From Bradyrhizobium sp. Rc3b (GTDB lineage: Bacteria > Pseudomonadota > Alphaproteobacteria > Rhizobiales > Xanthobacteraceae), in the NCBI RefSeq assembly GCF_900114915.1, contig NZ_FOUS01000009.1, forward strand, positions 186,001-250,000: 64,000 nucleotides of DNA, read 5' to 3'. The notes below the pieces were generated by a model. That model searched no databases and was not told the DNA's origin. It saw only the letters and a list, made by a program, of their open reading frames with translations. Below are positions 57,260-64,000 of this stretch, one piece after another (the first letter of the stretch is position 1; each line of letters begins with the position of its first letter). A program made the translations under genes and the position numbers.

Positions 57260-58177
57260 TCAGACTTTTTCGACTTCGGGACGGCCGAGCAGGCCGGTCG
57301 GCATGAAGATCAGCACGACGATCAGGATCGAGAACGCGGCGACGTCCTTGTACTCGACCGAGAAATAGGCTGACCAGAACGTCTCGATCAGGCCGATCGC
57401 GAGGCCGCCGAGCATGGCGCCGGGCAGCGAGCCGATGCCGCCGAGCACCGCAGCGGTGAACGCCTTGATGCCGGCAACGAAGCCCATGAAGAAATCGACG
57501 AGGCCGTAATAGAGCAGGTACATCAGGCCCGCGACCGCGGCGAGCGCGGCACCGATCACGAAGGTCATGGAGATGGTGCGGTCGACGTCGACGCCGAGCA
57601 GCGCCGCCATGGTCTGGTCCTGCTCGCAGGCGCGCATGTCGCGTCCGAGCCGGGTGCGCGACACCAGCCAGGTGAAGAGGGCCAGCAGCACGATGGTGGT
57701 GATCACCACCATGATCTGGATGTTGGAGAGCTGGATCACGAAGCCGTCCGTGCTCTCATGCAGGGTGTAGCCGCCGGTGATGAAGGGCGGGATCGGCTTG
57801 ACGCGCGCGCCTTGCGCCACTTGCGAAAAATTGGTCAGCACGAAGGACATGCCGATCGCCGATAGCATCGGGGCGAGGCGGAAGGAATGGCGAAGCGGCC
57901 GGTAGGCGATGCGCTCGATGGTCCAGCCATAGAGCGCGGTGATCGCCATCGAGACCAGCAGCACGACCAGCAGGATCAGCGGGATCGCGGTCAGTCCGAA
58001 CGAGATCAGGATCAGGAAGGTGATCAGGGCGATGAAGCCGCCGATCATGAAGACGTCGCCATGGGCGAAGTTGATCATGCCGACGATGCCGTAGACCATC
58101 GTGTAGCCGATGGCGATCAGGCCGTAGATCGAGCCCAGAACGAGACCGTTGATGAGCTGCTGGGCGAAGTAATCCAT
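57260..58177 (-). CDS. livH: branched-chain amino acid ABC transporter permease LivH
   Basis: A 305-residue permease with about eight membrane helices. MDYFAQQLINGLVLGSIYGLIAIGYTMVYGIVGMINFAHGDVFMIG is the classical LivH N terminus, and GRDMRACEQDQTMAALLGVDVDRTISMTFVIGAALAAVAG is the coupling loop. ATG 58177 is the start; an in-frame start at 58192 is possible. It is the first gene of the liv operon, so the promoter must be in the 275 bases upstream, which are shared with the divergent Q/G-rich small gene. Confidence 0.95.
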   Translation of the reverse strand: MDYFAQQLINGLVLGSIYGLIAIGYTMVYGIVGMINFAHGDVFMIGGFIALITFLILISFGLTAIPLILLVVLLVSMAITALYGWTIERIAYRPLRHSFRLAPMLSAIGMSFVLTNFSQVAQGARVKPIPPFITGGYTLHESTDGFVIQLSNIQIMVVITTIVLLALFTWLVSRTRLGRDMRACEQDQTMAALLGVDVDRTISMTFVIGAALAAVAGLMYLLYYGLVDFFMGFVAGIKAFTAAVLGGIGSLPGAMLGGLAIGLIETFWSAYFSVEYKDVAAFSILIVVLIFMPTGLLGRPEVEKV

Positions 58178-58452
58178 GGGCTGCCGTACCAAACCTGACG
58201 CGGGCTCAAAGGGAGCTCTTAGGAAAGTGGGTTTCTTGGGCCGTTTCTTGGGCCCCGGCAGCCCCTAGCATTCTTCCGGATTTGTAACAGGAGGGAACTG
58301 GCGGCTGCAACAGCTCACGCTCCGGCAAAAGGTCTTGTACAGAGCTCATTTGGCCAGCGGTTCCGCAACTGCGAGGAACCCGGTTCCGCGGGCAACCAAA
58401 GCGGATGCCGGCCGTTATCTCGCCTCTGACGTCCAACAAGGGAGTTCCCCGA

Positions 58453-58635
58453 ATGACGAAGCAGCAGAACCAGAATCCGGGTCAGCAGAGTCAGAACCCC
58501 GGCCAGCAACGCCCAGGTCAACAGCCGGGCCAGCAGCAGGGCGGCGGACAGAAACCCGGACAGCAGCAGCAGAACGATCCGATGCGCCAGGGCGATCGCC
58601 CCGGCCAGCAGCAGGGCGGCCAGCAGGACAAGTAA
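58453..58635 (+). CDS. 60-residue Q/G/N-rich low-complexity protein
   Basis: MTKQQNQNPGQQ begins a protein made almost only of Gln, Gly, Pro and Asn, with repeating NPGQQ/RPGQQ/KPGQQ units, and ending QQGGQQDK. GGGAG lies about eight bases upstream of ATG 58453, and a strong terminator follows 35 bases after the stop, which together support a real gene. It has no folded domain and no signal peptide. Such glutamine-rich micro-proteins may form aggregates or coat-like assemblies; function is unknown. It is divergent from livH. Confidence 0.72.
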   Translation: MTKQQNQNPGQQSQNPGQQRPGQQPGQQQGGGQKPGQQQQNDPMRQGDRPGQQQGGQQDK

Positions 58636-58668
58636 TTTGGGAGCCCGAGAACGAAGGGTAGTGAGGAG

Positions 58669-58697
58669 GGCCCCGCCGCAAGGCGGGGTCTTTTTTT
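58669..58697 (+). terminator. Rho-independent terminator
   Basis: CCCCGCC (58671-58677) pairs with GGCGGGG (58682-58688) around GCAA, followed by TC and seven T. It ends the transcript of the Q/G-rich small gene. Confidence 0.93.
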
Positions 58698-58726
58698 GGG
58701 GGCAATTGGATGGTGCGTTGGCACCA

Positions 58727-58780
58727 GACCCGGAATCTCGAGATAGCTCGATGCTGCGCATCGCCCCGGAATGACGGGGC
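58727..58780. repeat. truncated CATTCCGGG-type dispersed repeat
   Basis: AGACCCGGAATCTCGAGATA and CGCATCGCCCCGGAATGACG share the ends and layout of the unit at 20296-20375, in shortened form. It lies between the small-gene terminator and the membrane-protein gene. Confidence 0.6.
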
Positions 58781-58892
58781 AGGGCAGTTAAGGTAAACAA
58801 AGGGTTTAAATTGCCGCCGCAGTCCGATGCGAGTTAGCTCCCGGCAAAGCCTTCCCGGCGGAAGGCGCGTGGTCGACGAAGCGGGAAGCGGC

Positions 58893-59429
58893 ATGTTCAG
58901 GAATTGGCGGATCGGCTCGGTCAACGGCGCGCTGCTGGCGGCCTATTTCATTCCGGCCTGGACCATCGTCGCCTTCAACATCATCGTCGCGCCGGTGCAC
59001 GGCCTCTACGAGCGGCCGAGCGTTGCCGTCGCGCTGTTCCTCAGCGACCATCTCCAGATGGCAGGGATGAGCACGGTGCGCGCGGCCTGGCTGCTTGCGC
59101 TGGGCCGGCTCACAGTGGTGGCGTTCTTTGCGATCTATCTCGCTCTGCTCTGCGTGCCCCGAATCCGCAAGTCCGGCGGCAGCGATGAGGCGCTCGGGAT
59201 CGCGCTGGCGATCGGCAGCCTGATCTCGTTTGCCAGCATGGTGATGGCTTCGAAGGTCGGCGAGATGGCCGCGCTCCGGCTGCATGCCACCGAGCTGCTC
59301 CTGCTGCTCGGTGCTGCCATCGTGATCCTGATCGAGCGGCCCGATGCTGCTCCGCAGATCGTCGAGACCCCTGCCGAGATCCCTGCCTCGCTAGGACTCG
59401 AGCAGGCCGAGCTCCTGCACAATCGCTGA
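58893..59429 (+). CDS. four-helix membrane protein of unknown function
   Basis: A 178-residue protein starting MFRNWRIGSVNGALLAAYFIP. Four hydrophobic segments can be seen: about residues 10-33, 70-95, 105-128 and 134-150 (ALGIALAIGSLISFASMVMAS, LLLLLGAAIVILIE). The last 30 residues are acidic and not membrane. I do not recognise a family. Its last 39 bases overlap the 3' end of pcaC on the other strand. The start at 58893 follows GCGGGAAGCGGC; an earlier in-frame start at 58827 is possible. Confidence 0.7.
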   Translation: MFRNWRIGSVNGALLAAYFIPAWTIVAFNIIVAPVHGLYERPSVAVALFLSDHLQMAGMSTVRAAWLLALGRLTVVAFFAIYLALLCVPRIRKSGGSDEALGIALAIGSLISFASMVMASKVGEMAALRLHATELLLLLGAAIVILIERPDAAPQIVETPAEIPASLGLEQAELLHNR

Positions 59430-59783
59430 GGCTTCCTTGACGGCGTGGTTCGCCGCCGGCACGCCGCAATAGATCGCCTGCTGCAGCAGGATTTCCTTGA
59501 TGTCGTCGGGGGTGAAGCCGCCTTCGGCGAGCGCCGCACGAACGTGCAGGCGAAACTCGTCCCATTGCCCGAGTGCGACCATGGTGCCGATCACCAGCAC
59601 CCGGCGCGTGCGCTCGTCGAAATGCGGCCGCGTCCAGATTTCGCCCCAGGCGTAGCGGGTGATCATGTCCTGGAAGTCGGTGTTGAACGCATTGCGGTTC
59701 GCGATCGACTTGTCGACCCAGGCATTGCCCAGCACCTTCCGTCTCACGTTCATGCCGGCATCGCGGCGCTTCTGGTCGTCCAT
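59391..59783 (-). CDS. pcaC: 4-carboxymuconolactone decarboxylase
   Basis: PcaC (130 aa) decarboxylates gamma-carboxymuconolactone to beta-ketoadipate enol-lactone in protocatechuate degradation. The AhpD-like all-helical fold contains NAFNTDFQDMITRYAWGEIWTRPHFDERTRRVLVIGTMVALGQWDEFRLHVRAAL, with EIWTRP and the HVRAAL motif of the family. The end KEILLQQAIYCGVPAANHA is typical. It follows pcaD and pcaB on the same strand, with 20 bases to pcaD. Its 3' end overlaps the opposite gene. Confidence 0.96.
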   Translation of the reverse strand: MDDQKRRDAGMNVRRKVLGNAWVDKSIANRNAFNTDFQDMITRYAWGEIWTRPHFDERTRRVLVIGTMVALGQWDEFRLHVRAALAEGGFTPDDIKEILLQQAIYCGVPAANHAVKEASAIVQELGLLES

Positions 59784-59803
59784 GGTGTTTCTCCGGATAA
59801 CAA

Positions 59804-60586
59804 CTAGCGCTGCGTCAAAAATCCCACCACCGCATCCGTGAACGCGTGCGGCTGCTCGACGTTGGAAATGTGGGCGGCGTCGATGATGGTCATGCTTGCG
59901 CCCGGAATATTCGAGCGGATCAGCTCACCCGCCGAGATCGGCGTCGCCATGTCGTGGCGGCCGGCGATCACCAGAGTCGGGCTCTTGATTTTCGGCAGCA
60001 GCGCGCGCTGGTCGAGCGTCGACAGCGCCTCGCAGCAGGCGAGGTAGCCTTCGACGGGCGAGGCGAGCAGCATCGATTTCATCTTCGCGGTGATGTCAGG
60101 CTCGCGCTCGCGGAAGTCCTGCGTCAGCCATCCCGCGATCACGGCATCGGCGACCGCGGCGATGCCGCCCTTCTTCACGGCGTCGATGCGCTCCAGCCAT
60201 TTGGTCGGCTCGGCATAGTAGCAGGAGGTATTGGCGAGGATGAGCTTGCCGAAGCGCTCCGGCGCGTTGGCGCCCAGCCATTGTCCGACCATGCCGCCCA
60301 TCGACAAGCCACACCAATGCACCTTCTCGATGTTGAGGTCGTCGAGGATCGCGAGCACGTCGCGGCCGAAGCGCTCCATCGTGTAGGGGCCGGGCGGAAC
60401 GTTCGACTTGCCGTGGCCGCGGCGGTCGTAGCGGATGACGCGAAATACCTGCGTCAGCGCCTTCATCTGGGGCTCCCACATCTGCAGCGTGCAGCCGAGC
60501 GAGTTGGACAGCATCAGCGTCGGCCCGCCATCGCGGCCCTCGACGGAGACGTTGAGCAGGCAACCGTCGGCATCGATCATGGGCAT
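59804..60586 (-). CDS. pcaD: 3-oxoadipate enol-lactonase
   Basis: PcaD (260 aa) hydrolyses beta-ketoadipate enol-lactone. It is an alpha/beta hydrolase with LSNSLGCTLQMWEPQMKAL (oxyanion segment), VIRYDRRGHGKS, the nucleophile Ser95 in WCGLSMGGMVGQWLG, and the acid and His at GRHDMATP and AAHISNVEQPHAF. The first residues MPMIDADG offer two ATGs (60586 and 60580). It sits between pcaB (28 bases upstream) and pcaC, making an operon. No pcaH/G or regulator pcaQ/pcaR is inside the window. Confidence 0.96.
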   Translation of the reverse strand: MPMIDADGCLLNVSVEGRDGGPTLMLSNSLGCTLQMWEPQMKALTQVFRVIRYDRRGHGKSNVPPGPYTMERFGRDVLAILDDLNIEKVHWCGLSMGGMVGQWLGANAPERFGKLILANTSCYYAEPTKWLERIDAVKKGGIAAVADAVIAGWLTQDFREREPDITAKMKSMLLASPVEGYLACCEALSTLDQRALLPKIKSPTLVIAGRHDMATPISAGELIRSNIPGASMTIIDAAHISNVEQPHAFTDAVVGFLTQR

Positions 60587-60614
60587 GCGGCGTCTCCGTC
60601 GTACTTTGCGGTTC

Positions 60615-61970
60615 TTATTCGCGGTCGAGGCTGTCGAGCAGCCGGTCGATCAAGGCTTGGGAAGCCCCTTGATAGGCCATCGGTTCGAACAATGCCGCAA
60701 TTTTTTCCGGCGAAAGGTGCGCAGTAACCTGCGAATCGGCGGTCAGCACCTCGCGCAGATGTTTCTTCTCGGCAACCGCGCGCTTGCTGGCGGCCTCGAT
60801 GAGATGATGCGCGTCGCTCTTGCCGATCTTGTCGGCCAGCGCAAAGGTGACCGCTTCCGCCATGATCAGCCCGTGGGTTGCATCGAGATTGCTGCGCATG
60901 CGCGCTGCGTCGACGTCGAGGCCCTCGGCGATGTCGACGATGGCGGCCAGCGCGCCCGATGTGACCAGCATCAATTGCGGCAGCGTCGGCCATTCCGCGT
61001 GCCAGGGACCCGCGCTGCGTTCGTGGTCCTGCACCTGCGCGGCAAATATCGTCGCTGCAAGCTGCGGAGCCATTGTGGCTGCGCCCAGCGCGCTTGCGGC
61101 GGAGACCGGGTTGCGCTTGTGCGGCATGGTCGAGGAGCCTCCGCGGCCTTCGCCGGCGGGCTCGAAGGCTTCGCCGACATCGGTCTGCATCATCAGCGAA
61201 ACGTCGCGCGCGATCTTGCCGCAGGTTCCTGCCAGAATAGCGAAAGCCGAAGCGGCCTCCGCGATGCGGTCGCGATGGGTGTGCCAGGGCGCTTCCGGTA
61301 GCGGCAGGTTCAACTCCTGCGCGAGACGCTCTGCCACGGCAAGCCCCTTGTCCCCGAGGGCCGCGAGCGTGCCGGCGGCGCCGCCGAATTGCAGCGCGAG
61401 GCCCTCCCGGGACAACCGCCGCAGGCGGCACCGGGCGCGGGCGAGGCTTGCGGCATATTCGGCGGCCTTGAGCCCGAACGGCATCGGCAGCGCGTGCTGC
61501 AGCCAGGTCCGTGCCACCATCGCGGTGTTGCGATGGCTGCGCGCCAGCGCGGCGAATCCCCTGATGGCGCGGCTGAGGTCGGCGTCCAGCGCATCGAGGC
61601 CGGCGCGAAGCGTGAGCATGGTCGCGGTGTCGATAACATCCTGGCTGGTTGCGCCCCAATGCACGTAGCGCGCGGCCTCCGTGTCGGCCTTGCCGACATT
61701 GGCGGTCAGCATCTTGACCAGGGGAATCGCCAGATTGCCCGATCGCGTCGCGGCCTCCGCCAGCGCCGCCATGTCAAAGGAATCGGCCTTGCATGCGGCC
61801 TCGATCGAGACCACCGCAGAGGCCGGAATCACATCCGTGGCGGCCTCCGCGCGTGCCAGGGCTGCCTCGAAATCGAGCATGTTCTGCAGGGTCGACCGGT
61901 CATCGCAGACCGCGCGCATGGCGGCGCTCGACAGCATCGGTGCGAGCAGGGGGGAGAGGGATGTGCTCAT
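60615..61970 (-). CDS. pcaB: 3-carboxy-cis,cis-muconate cycloisomerase
   Basis: PcaB (451 aa) belongs to the fumarase/aspartase superfamily and cyclises 3-carboxy-cis,cis-muconate. Motifs are VHWGATSQDVIDTATMLTL, ARTWLQHALP, and the superfamily loop GEGRGGSSTMPHKRNPVSAASALG. The N-terminal LSPLLAPMLSSAAMRAVCDDRSTLQNMLDFEAALARAEA is PcaB-like. It is distinct from purB, which has the SAMPHKRN loop with different flanks. It heads the pcaB-pcaD-pcaC operon; the upstream 172 bases to coxG are shared, divergent control DNA. Confidence 0.96.
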   Translation of the reverse strand: MSTSLSPLLAPMLSSAAMRAVCDDRSTLQNMLDFEAALARAEAATDVIPASAVVSIEAACKADSFDMAALAEAATRSGNLAIPLVKMLTANVGKADTEAARYVHWGATSQDVIDTATMLTLRAGLDALDADLSRAIRGFAALARSHRNTAMVARTWLQHALPMPFGLKAAEYAASLARARCRLRRLSREGLALQFGGAAGTLAALGDKGLAVAERLAQELNLPLPEAPWHTHRDRIAEAASAFAILAGTCGKIARDVSLMMQTDVGEAFEPAGEGRGGSSTMPHKRNPVSAASALGAATMAPQLAATIFAAQVQDHERSAGPWHAEWPTLPQLMLVTSGALAAIVDIAEGLDVDAARMRSNLDATHGLIMAEAVTFALADKIGKSDAHHLIEAASKRAVAEKKHLREVLTADSQVTAHLSPEKIAALFEPMAYQGASQALIDRLLDSLDRE

Positions 61971-62142
61971 GTTGCGCGCGACCTAATCATCATGGCCCGG
62001 CTGTGCCAATCCCCAAGCGGCCGCACACGTCTTTTTGCAGTTGCGAATATGCATTGCACGTGACCGGGCGCCGCCCTTTCCTTTGCCGCGTCCCTGCGTT
62101 ACTTGATCAGCACAATAGTTACGCGATCCGGGAGGCACCCTC

Positions 62143-62589
62143 ATGGCCATGACGATGAACGGCGAAGTCCAGCTTGCGGCGTCCCGTGAGGCCGTGTGGG
62201 CCAAGCTCAACGACCCCGAGGTGCTGAAGGCCTGCATCCCCGGCTGCGAGGAGCTCGAGAGGACCGAGGACGGCGGCTTTCGCGCTACTGCGAAAATGAA
62301 GGTCGGCCCGGTGTCGGCACGCTTCAAGGGCAAGGTCACACTCTCCGATCTCGACCCGCCGAACGGCTACAAGATCTCGGGCGAGGGCGAGGGCGGGGTC
62401 GCCGGCTTCGCCAAGGGTGGCGCGGTGGTCAAGCTGGCGGAGAAGGACGGCGGCACGCTGCTGTCCTACGATGTCGAGGCGCAGATCGGCGGCAAGTTGG
62501 CGCAGCTCGGCCAGCGCCTCATCAACGGCGCCGCCAAGAAACTCGCCGACGAATTTTTCGCGAACTTCGCCAAGGCGGTACAGGGCTGA
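62143..62589 (+). CDS. coxG: CoxG-like SRPBCC carbon monoxide dehydrogenase accessory protein
   Basis: A 148-residue SRPBCC-fold protein. MNGEVQLAASREAVWAKLNDPEVLKACIPGCEELERTEDGGFRATAKMKVGPVSARFKGKVTLSDLDPP is the CoxG/DUF1857-like pattern, with the helix-grip cavity sequence, and LLSYDVEAQIGGKLAQLGQRLINGAAKKLADEFFANF at the end. CoxG anchors the CODH or related molybdenum hydroxylase to the membrane. GGAGG precedes ATG 62143. It is followed by coxS and coxM, so it is part of a molybdenum-hydroxylase operon. Confidence 0.9.
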   Translation: MAMTMNGEVQLAASREAVWAKLNDPEVLKACIPGCEELERTEDGGFRATAKMKVGPVSARFKGKVTLSDLDPPNGYKISGEGEGGVAGFAKGGAVVKLAEKDGGTLLSYDVEAQIGGKLAQLGQRLINGAAKKLADEFFANFAKAVQG

Positions 62590-62723
62590 AGGTCATCGCC
62601 TTCGGCATGGCACCTTGCGTCCCGGGCGATGTTGCCCCGGGGCATAATGGCCCATATGATGGGTTGGAATAATTATAAGAACCGCTTCGACGGGACCCGT
62701 CGGGGCGCTGATAGAGAGTGCTT

Positions 62724-63209
62724 ATGGCAAAAATCTCCCTCATCGTGAACGGCAATCCAGTCACCGCCAACGTCGATCCCCGCACCCTCCTGGTGCAGTT
62801 TCTGCGCGAGAATCTGCGCCTGACCGGCACCCATGTCGGCTGCGACACCTCGCAGTGCGGCGCCTGCGTCGTGCATGTCGACGGCAAGGCCGTGAAATCC
62901 TGCACCACGCTTGCGGTGATGGCCGACGGCCACGAGGTCAAGACGATCGAGGGGCTGGCCGCAGACGGCGCGCCGCTGCATCCGATGCAGGAGGCCTTCC
63001 GCGAGCACCATGGCCTGCAATGCGGCTTCTGCACGCCGGGCATGATCATGACCGCGATCGACATCGTGCACCGCAAGGGCAACGAGCTCGACGACCATAC
63101 GATCCGGGAAGAATTAGAAGGCAATCTCTGCCGCTGCACCGGCTACCAGAACATCGTCGCCTCGATCTCCGCCGGCGCCAAGGCGATGGCGAAATCCGAC
63201 CTCGCGTAA
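62724..63209 (+). CDS. coxS: aerobic CO dehydrogenase-type small subunit (2Fe-2S)
   Basis: A 161-residue protein with two [2Fe-2S] domains. The plant-ferredoxin-like part has Cys40, Cys45, Cys48 and Cys60 (CDTSQCGACVVHVDG). The helical part has Cys100, Cys103, Cys135 and Cys137 (CGFCTPGM, LCRCTGYQNI). It carries electrons from the molybdenum site to FAD in the xanthine oxidase family. CODH is favoured over other hydroxylases by the neighbouring coxG and by order S-M, but the large-subunit active loop lies outside the window. A start at 62718 two codons earlier is possible. Confidence 0.92.
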   Translation: MAKISLIVNGNPVTANVDPRTLLVQFLRENLRLTGTHVGCDTSQCGACVVHVDGKAVKSCTTLAVMADGHEVKTIEGLAADGAPLHPMQEAFREHHGLQCGFCTPGMIMTAIDIVHRKGNELDDHTIREELEGNLCRCTGYQNIVASISAGAKAMAKSDLA

Positions 63210-63236
63210 CGCGCATCCCGCGATCAGGACATTCAG

Positions 63237-64000
63237 ATGTACGAATTCAAATATCATCGCCCCGGGACCGTTCGGCAGGCCGCCAACCTCCTGGTGAAGA
63301 ACGAAGACGCCAAGGTGATCGCCGGCGGCCACACGCTGATTCCCGTCATGAAGCAGCGCCTCGCCAGTCCCCCGCACCTTGTCGACCTCTCCCATATCGA
63401 GGGGCTCAATACGATCGAGATGAAGGGCCGTTCGCTGGTGATCGGCGCCACCGCCAAGCACGCCGAGGTCGCGACCTCCGCGGTCGTCGGCGAGGCGATC
63501 CCGGCGCTCGCGAATCTTGCCGGCGGAATCGGTGATCCCGCCGTACGTCACAAGGGCACGATCGGCGGCTCGCTCGCCAACAACGACCCGACCGCGGACT
63601 ATCCGGCCGCCGTGCTCGCGCTGGGCGCGACCATCGTTACCAACAAGCGGCGCCTCAAGGCCGAAGAGTATTTCCAGGGCCTGTTCTCGACCGCGCTGGA
63701 AGCCGACGAGATCATCACCAAGGTGATGTTCCCGCTGCCGAAGAAGGCGGCCTATATCAAGTTCCGCAACCAGGCCTCGCGCTATGCGCTGGTCGGCGTG
63801 TTCGTGGCACGGCGTCCGTCCGACGTGCGGGTTGCCGTCACCGGCGCTGGCTCCGAAGGCGTGTTCCGCGTCACTGCGTTCGAGGAAGCCCTCAAGAAGC
63901 GCTTCGCCGCGAAGGCGCTTGACGGCATCGAGGTGCCGGCCGAGGGCCTCAACAGCGATATCCACGGCAGCGCCGAATACCGTGCGCACCTCATCGGCGT
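63237..64000 (+). CDS. coxM: aerobic CO dehydrogenase-type medium (FAD) subunit, partial
   Basis: The frame from ATG 63237 runs to the window edge (254 codons). MYEFKYHRPGTVRQAANLL opens it, AGGHTLIPVMKQRL at about residues 29-42 is the first FAD-binding loop, and HKGTIGGSLANNDPTADYPAAVLALGA the second. It is the FAD-binding subunit of a molybdenum hydroxylase; the C terminus is missing. It starts 27 bases after coxS in the same operon. The large molybdopterin subunit gene is expected just beyond. Confidence 0.9.
   Translation, partial: MYEFKYHRPGTVRQAANLLVKNEDAKVIAGGHTLIPVMKQRLASPPHLVDLSHIEGLNTIEMKGRSLVIGATAKHAEVATSAVVGEAIPALANLAGGIGDPAVRHKGTIGGSLANNDPTADYPAAVLALGATIVTNKRRLKAEEYFQGLFSTALEADEIITKVMFPLPKKAAYIKFRNQASRYALVGVFVARRPSDVRVAVTGAGSEGVFRVTAFEEALKKRFAAKALDGIEVPAEGLNSDIHGSAEYRAHLIG

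Noticed and set aside
63114..63989. 291-codon minus-strand frame opposite coxM
   Set aside because: The plus frame has both FAD-binding loops of CoxM; the antisense frame has no recognisable motif.

Overview
The window looks like a chromosomal segment of an alphaproteobacterium of the Bradyrhizobium/Rhodopseudomonas type. The grounds are high GC, a strong bias to G/C third positions, RBS motifs such as GGAG, the short PurL (736 aa) with a separate PurQ, an S4 protein of 205 aa, a two-gene egtB/egtD ergothioneine module, a liv ABC operon, beta-ketoadipate genes, aerobic CO-dehydrogenase-type genes, and several short palindromic repeats of kinds common in that group. This assignment rests on family knowledge; no search was run. 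No rRNA, tRNA, CRISPR array, transposase or phage gene was seen.

Layout. 0-10 kb: a partial CorA transporter, purQ translationally coupled to a Bug-type solute receptor, a TPR membrane protein, a DMT exporter, a thioesterase, purL, a membrane acyltransferase, a tiny DUF1328 protein and an alpha/beta hydrolase. 10-20 kb: DUF427, bolA and grxD (iron-sulfur homeostasis partners) separated by ltrA and egtB-egtD; then a macrodomain protein, two tandem class-C beta-lactamase-like hydrolases, threonine aldolase and rpsD with a clear terminator. 20-28 kb: a stand-alone E2-type acyltransferase domain, a secreted cupin, an HpaI-type aldolase, murI, a GST, a membrane cyclic-nucleotide-binding protein, a secreted SecD-like protein without the SecD membrane part, and an acyl-CoA synthetase. 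28.7-34.4 kb: three tandem secreted caspase-like proteases (about 616 aa each). 34-40.6 kb: M20 amidohydrolase, purB, a micro-ORF plus TetR gene behind a palindrome-bearing promoter, and a NarL-type two-component pair.

40.8-45.2 kb holds the most unusual cluster. It has a TolQ/ExbB-like channel protein, a single-pass partner whose topology resembles ExbD but which has a different periplasmic domain, a further membrane protein, a metallophosphoesterase, and a Ser/Thr kinase fused to a universal-stress domain. Gene overlaps and short gaps suggest these are co-expressed, perhaps as an ion-driven envelope machine with its own kinase and phosphatase. 45-53 kb: small proteins, a PH-domain membrane protein, rpe, an EF-hand protein, KTSC, a P1 peptidase, and a MASE4/PAS hybrid histidine kinase divergent from a receiver-only regulator. 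53-58 kb: livK, livF, livG, livM and livH for branched-chain amino acid or related uptake. 58-64 kb: a Q/G-rich micro-protein with a terminator, a membrane protein, pcaB-pcaD-pcaC for protocatechuate degradation, and coxG-coxS-coxM running off the end.
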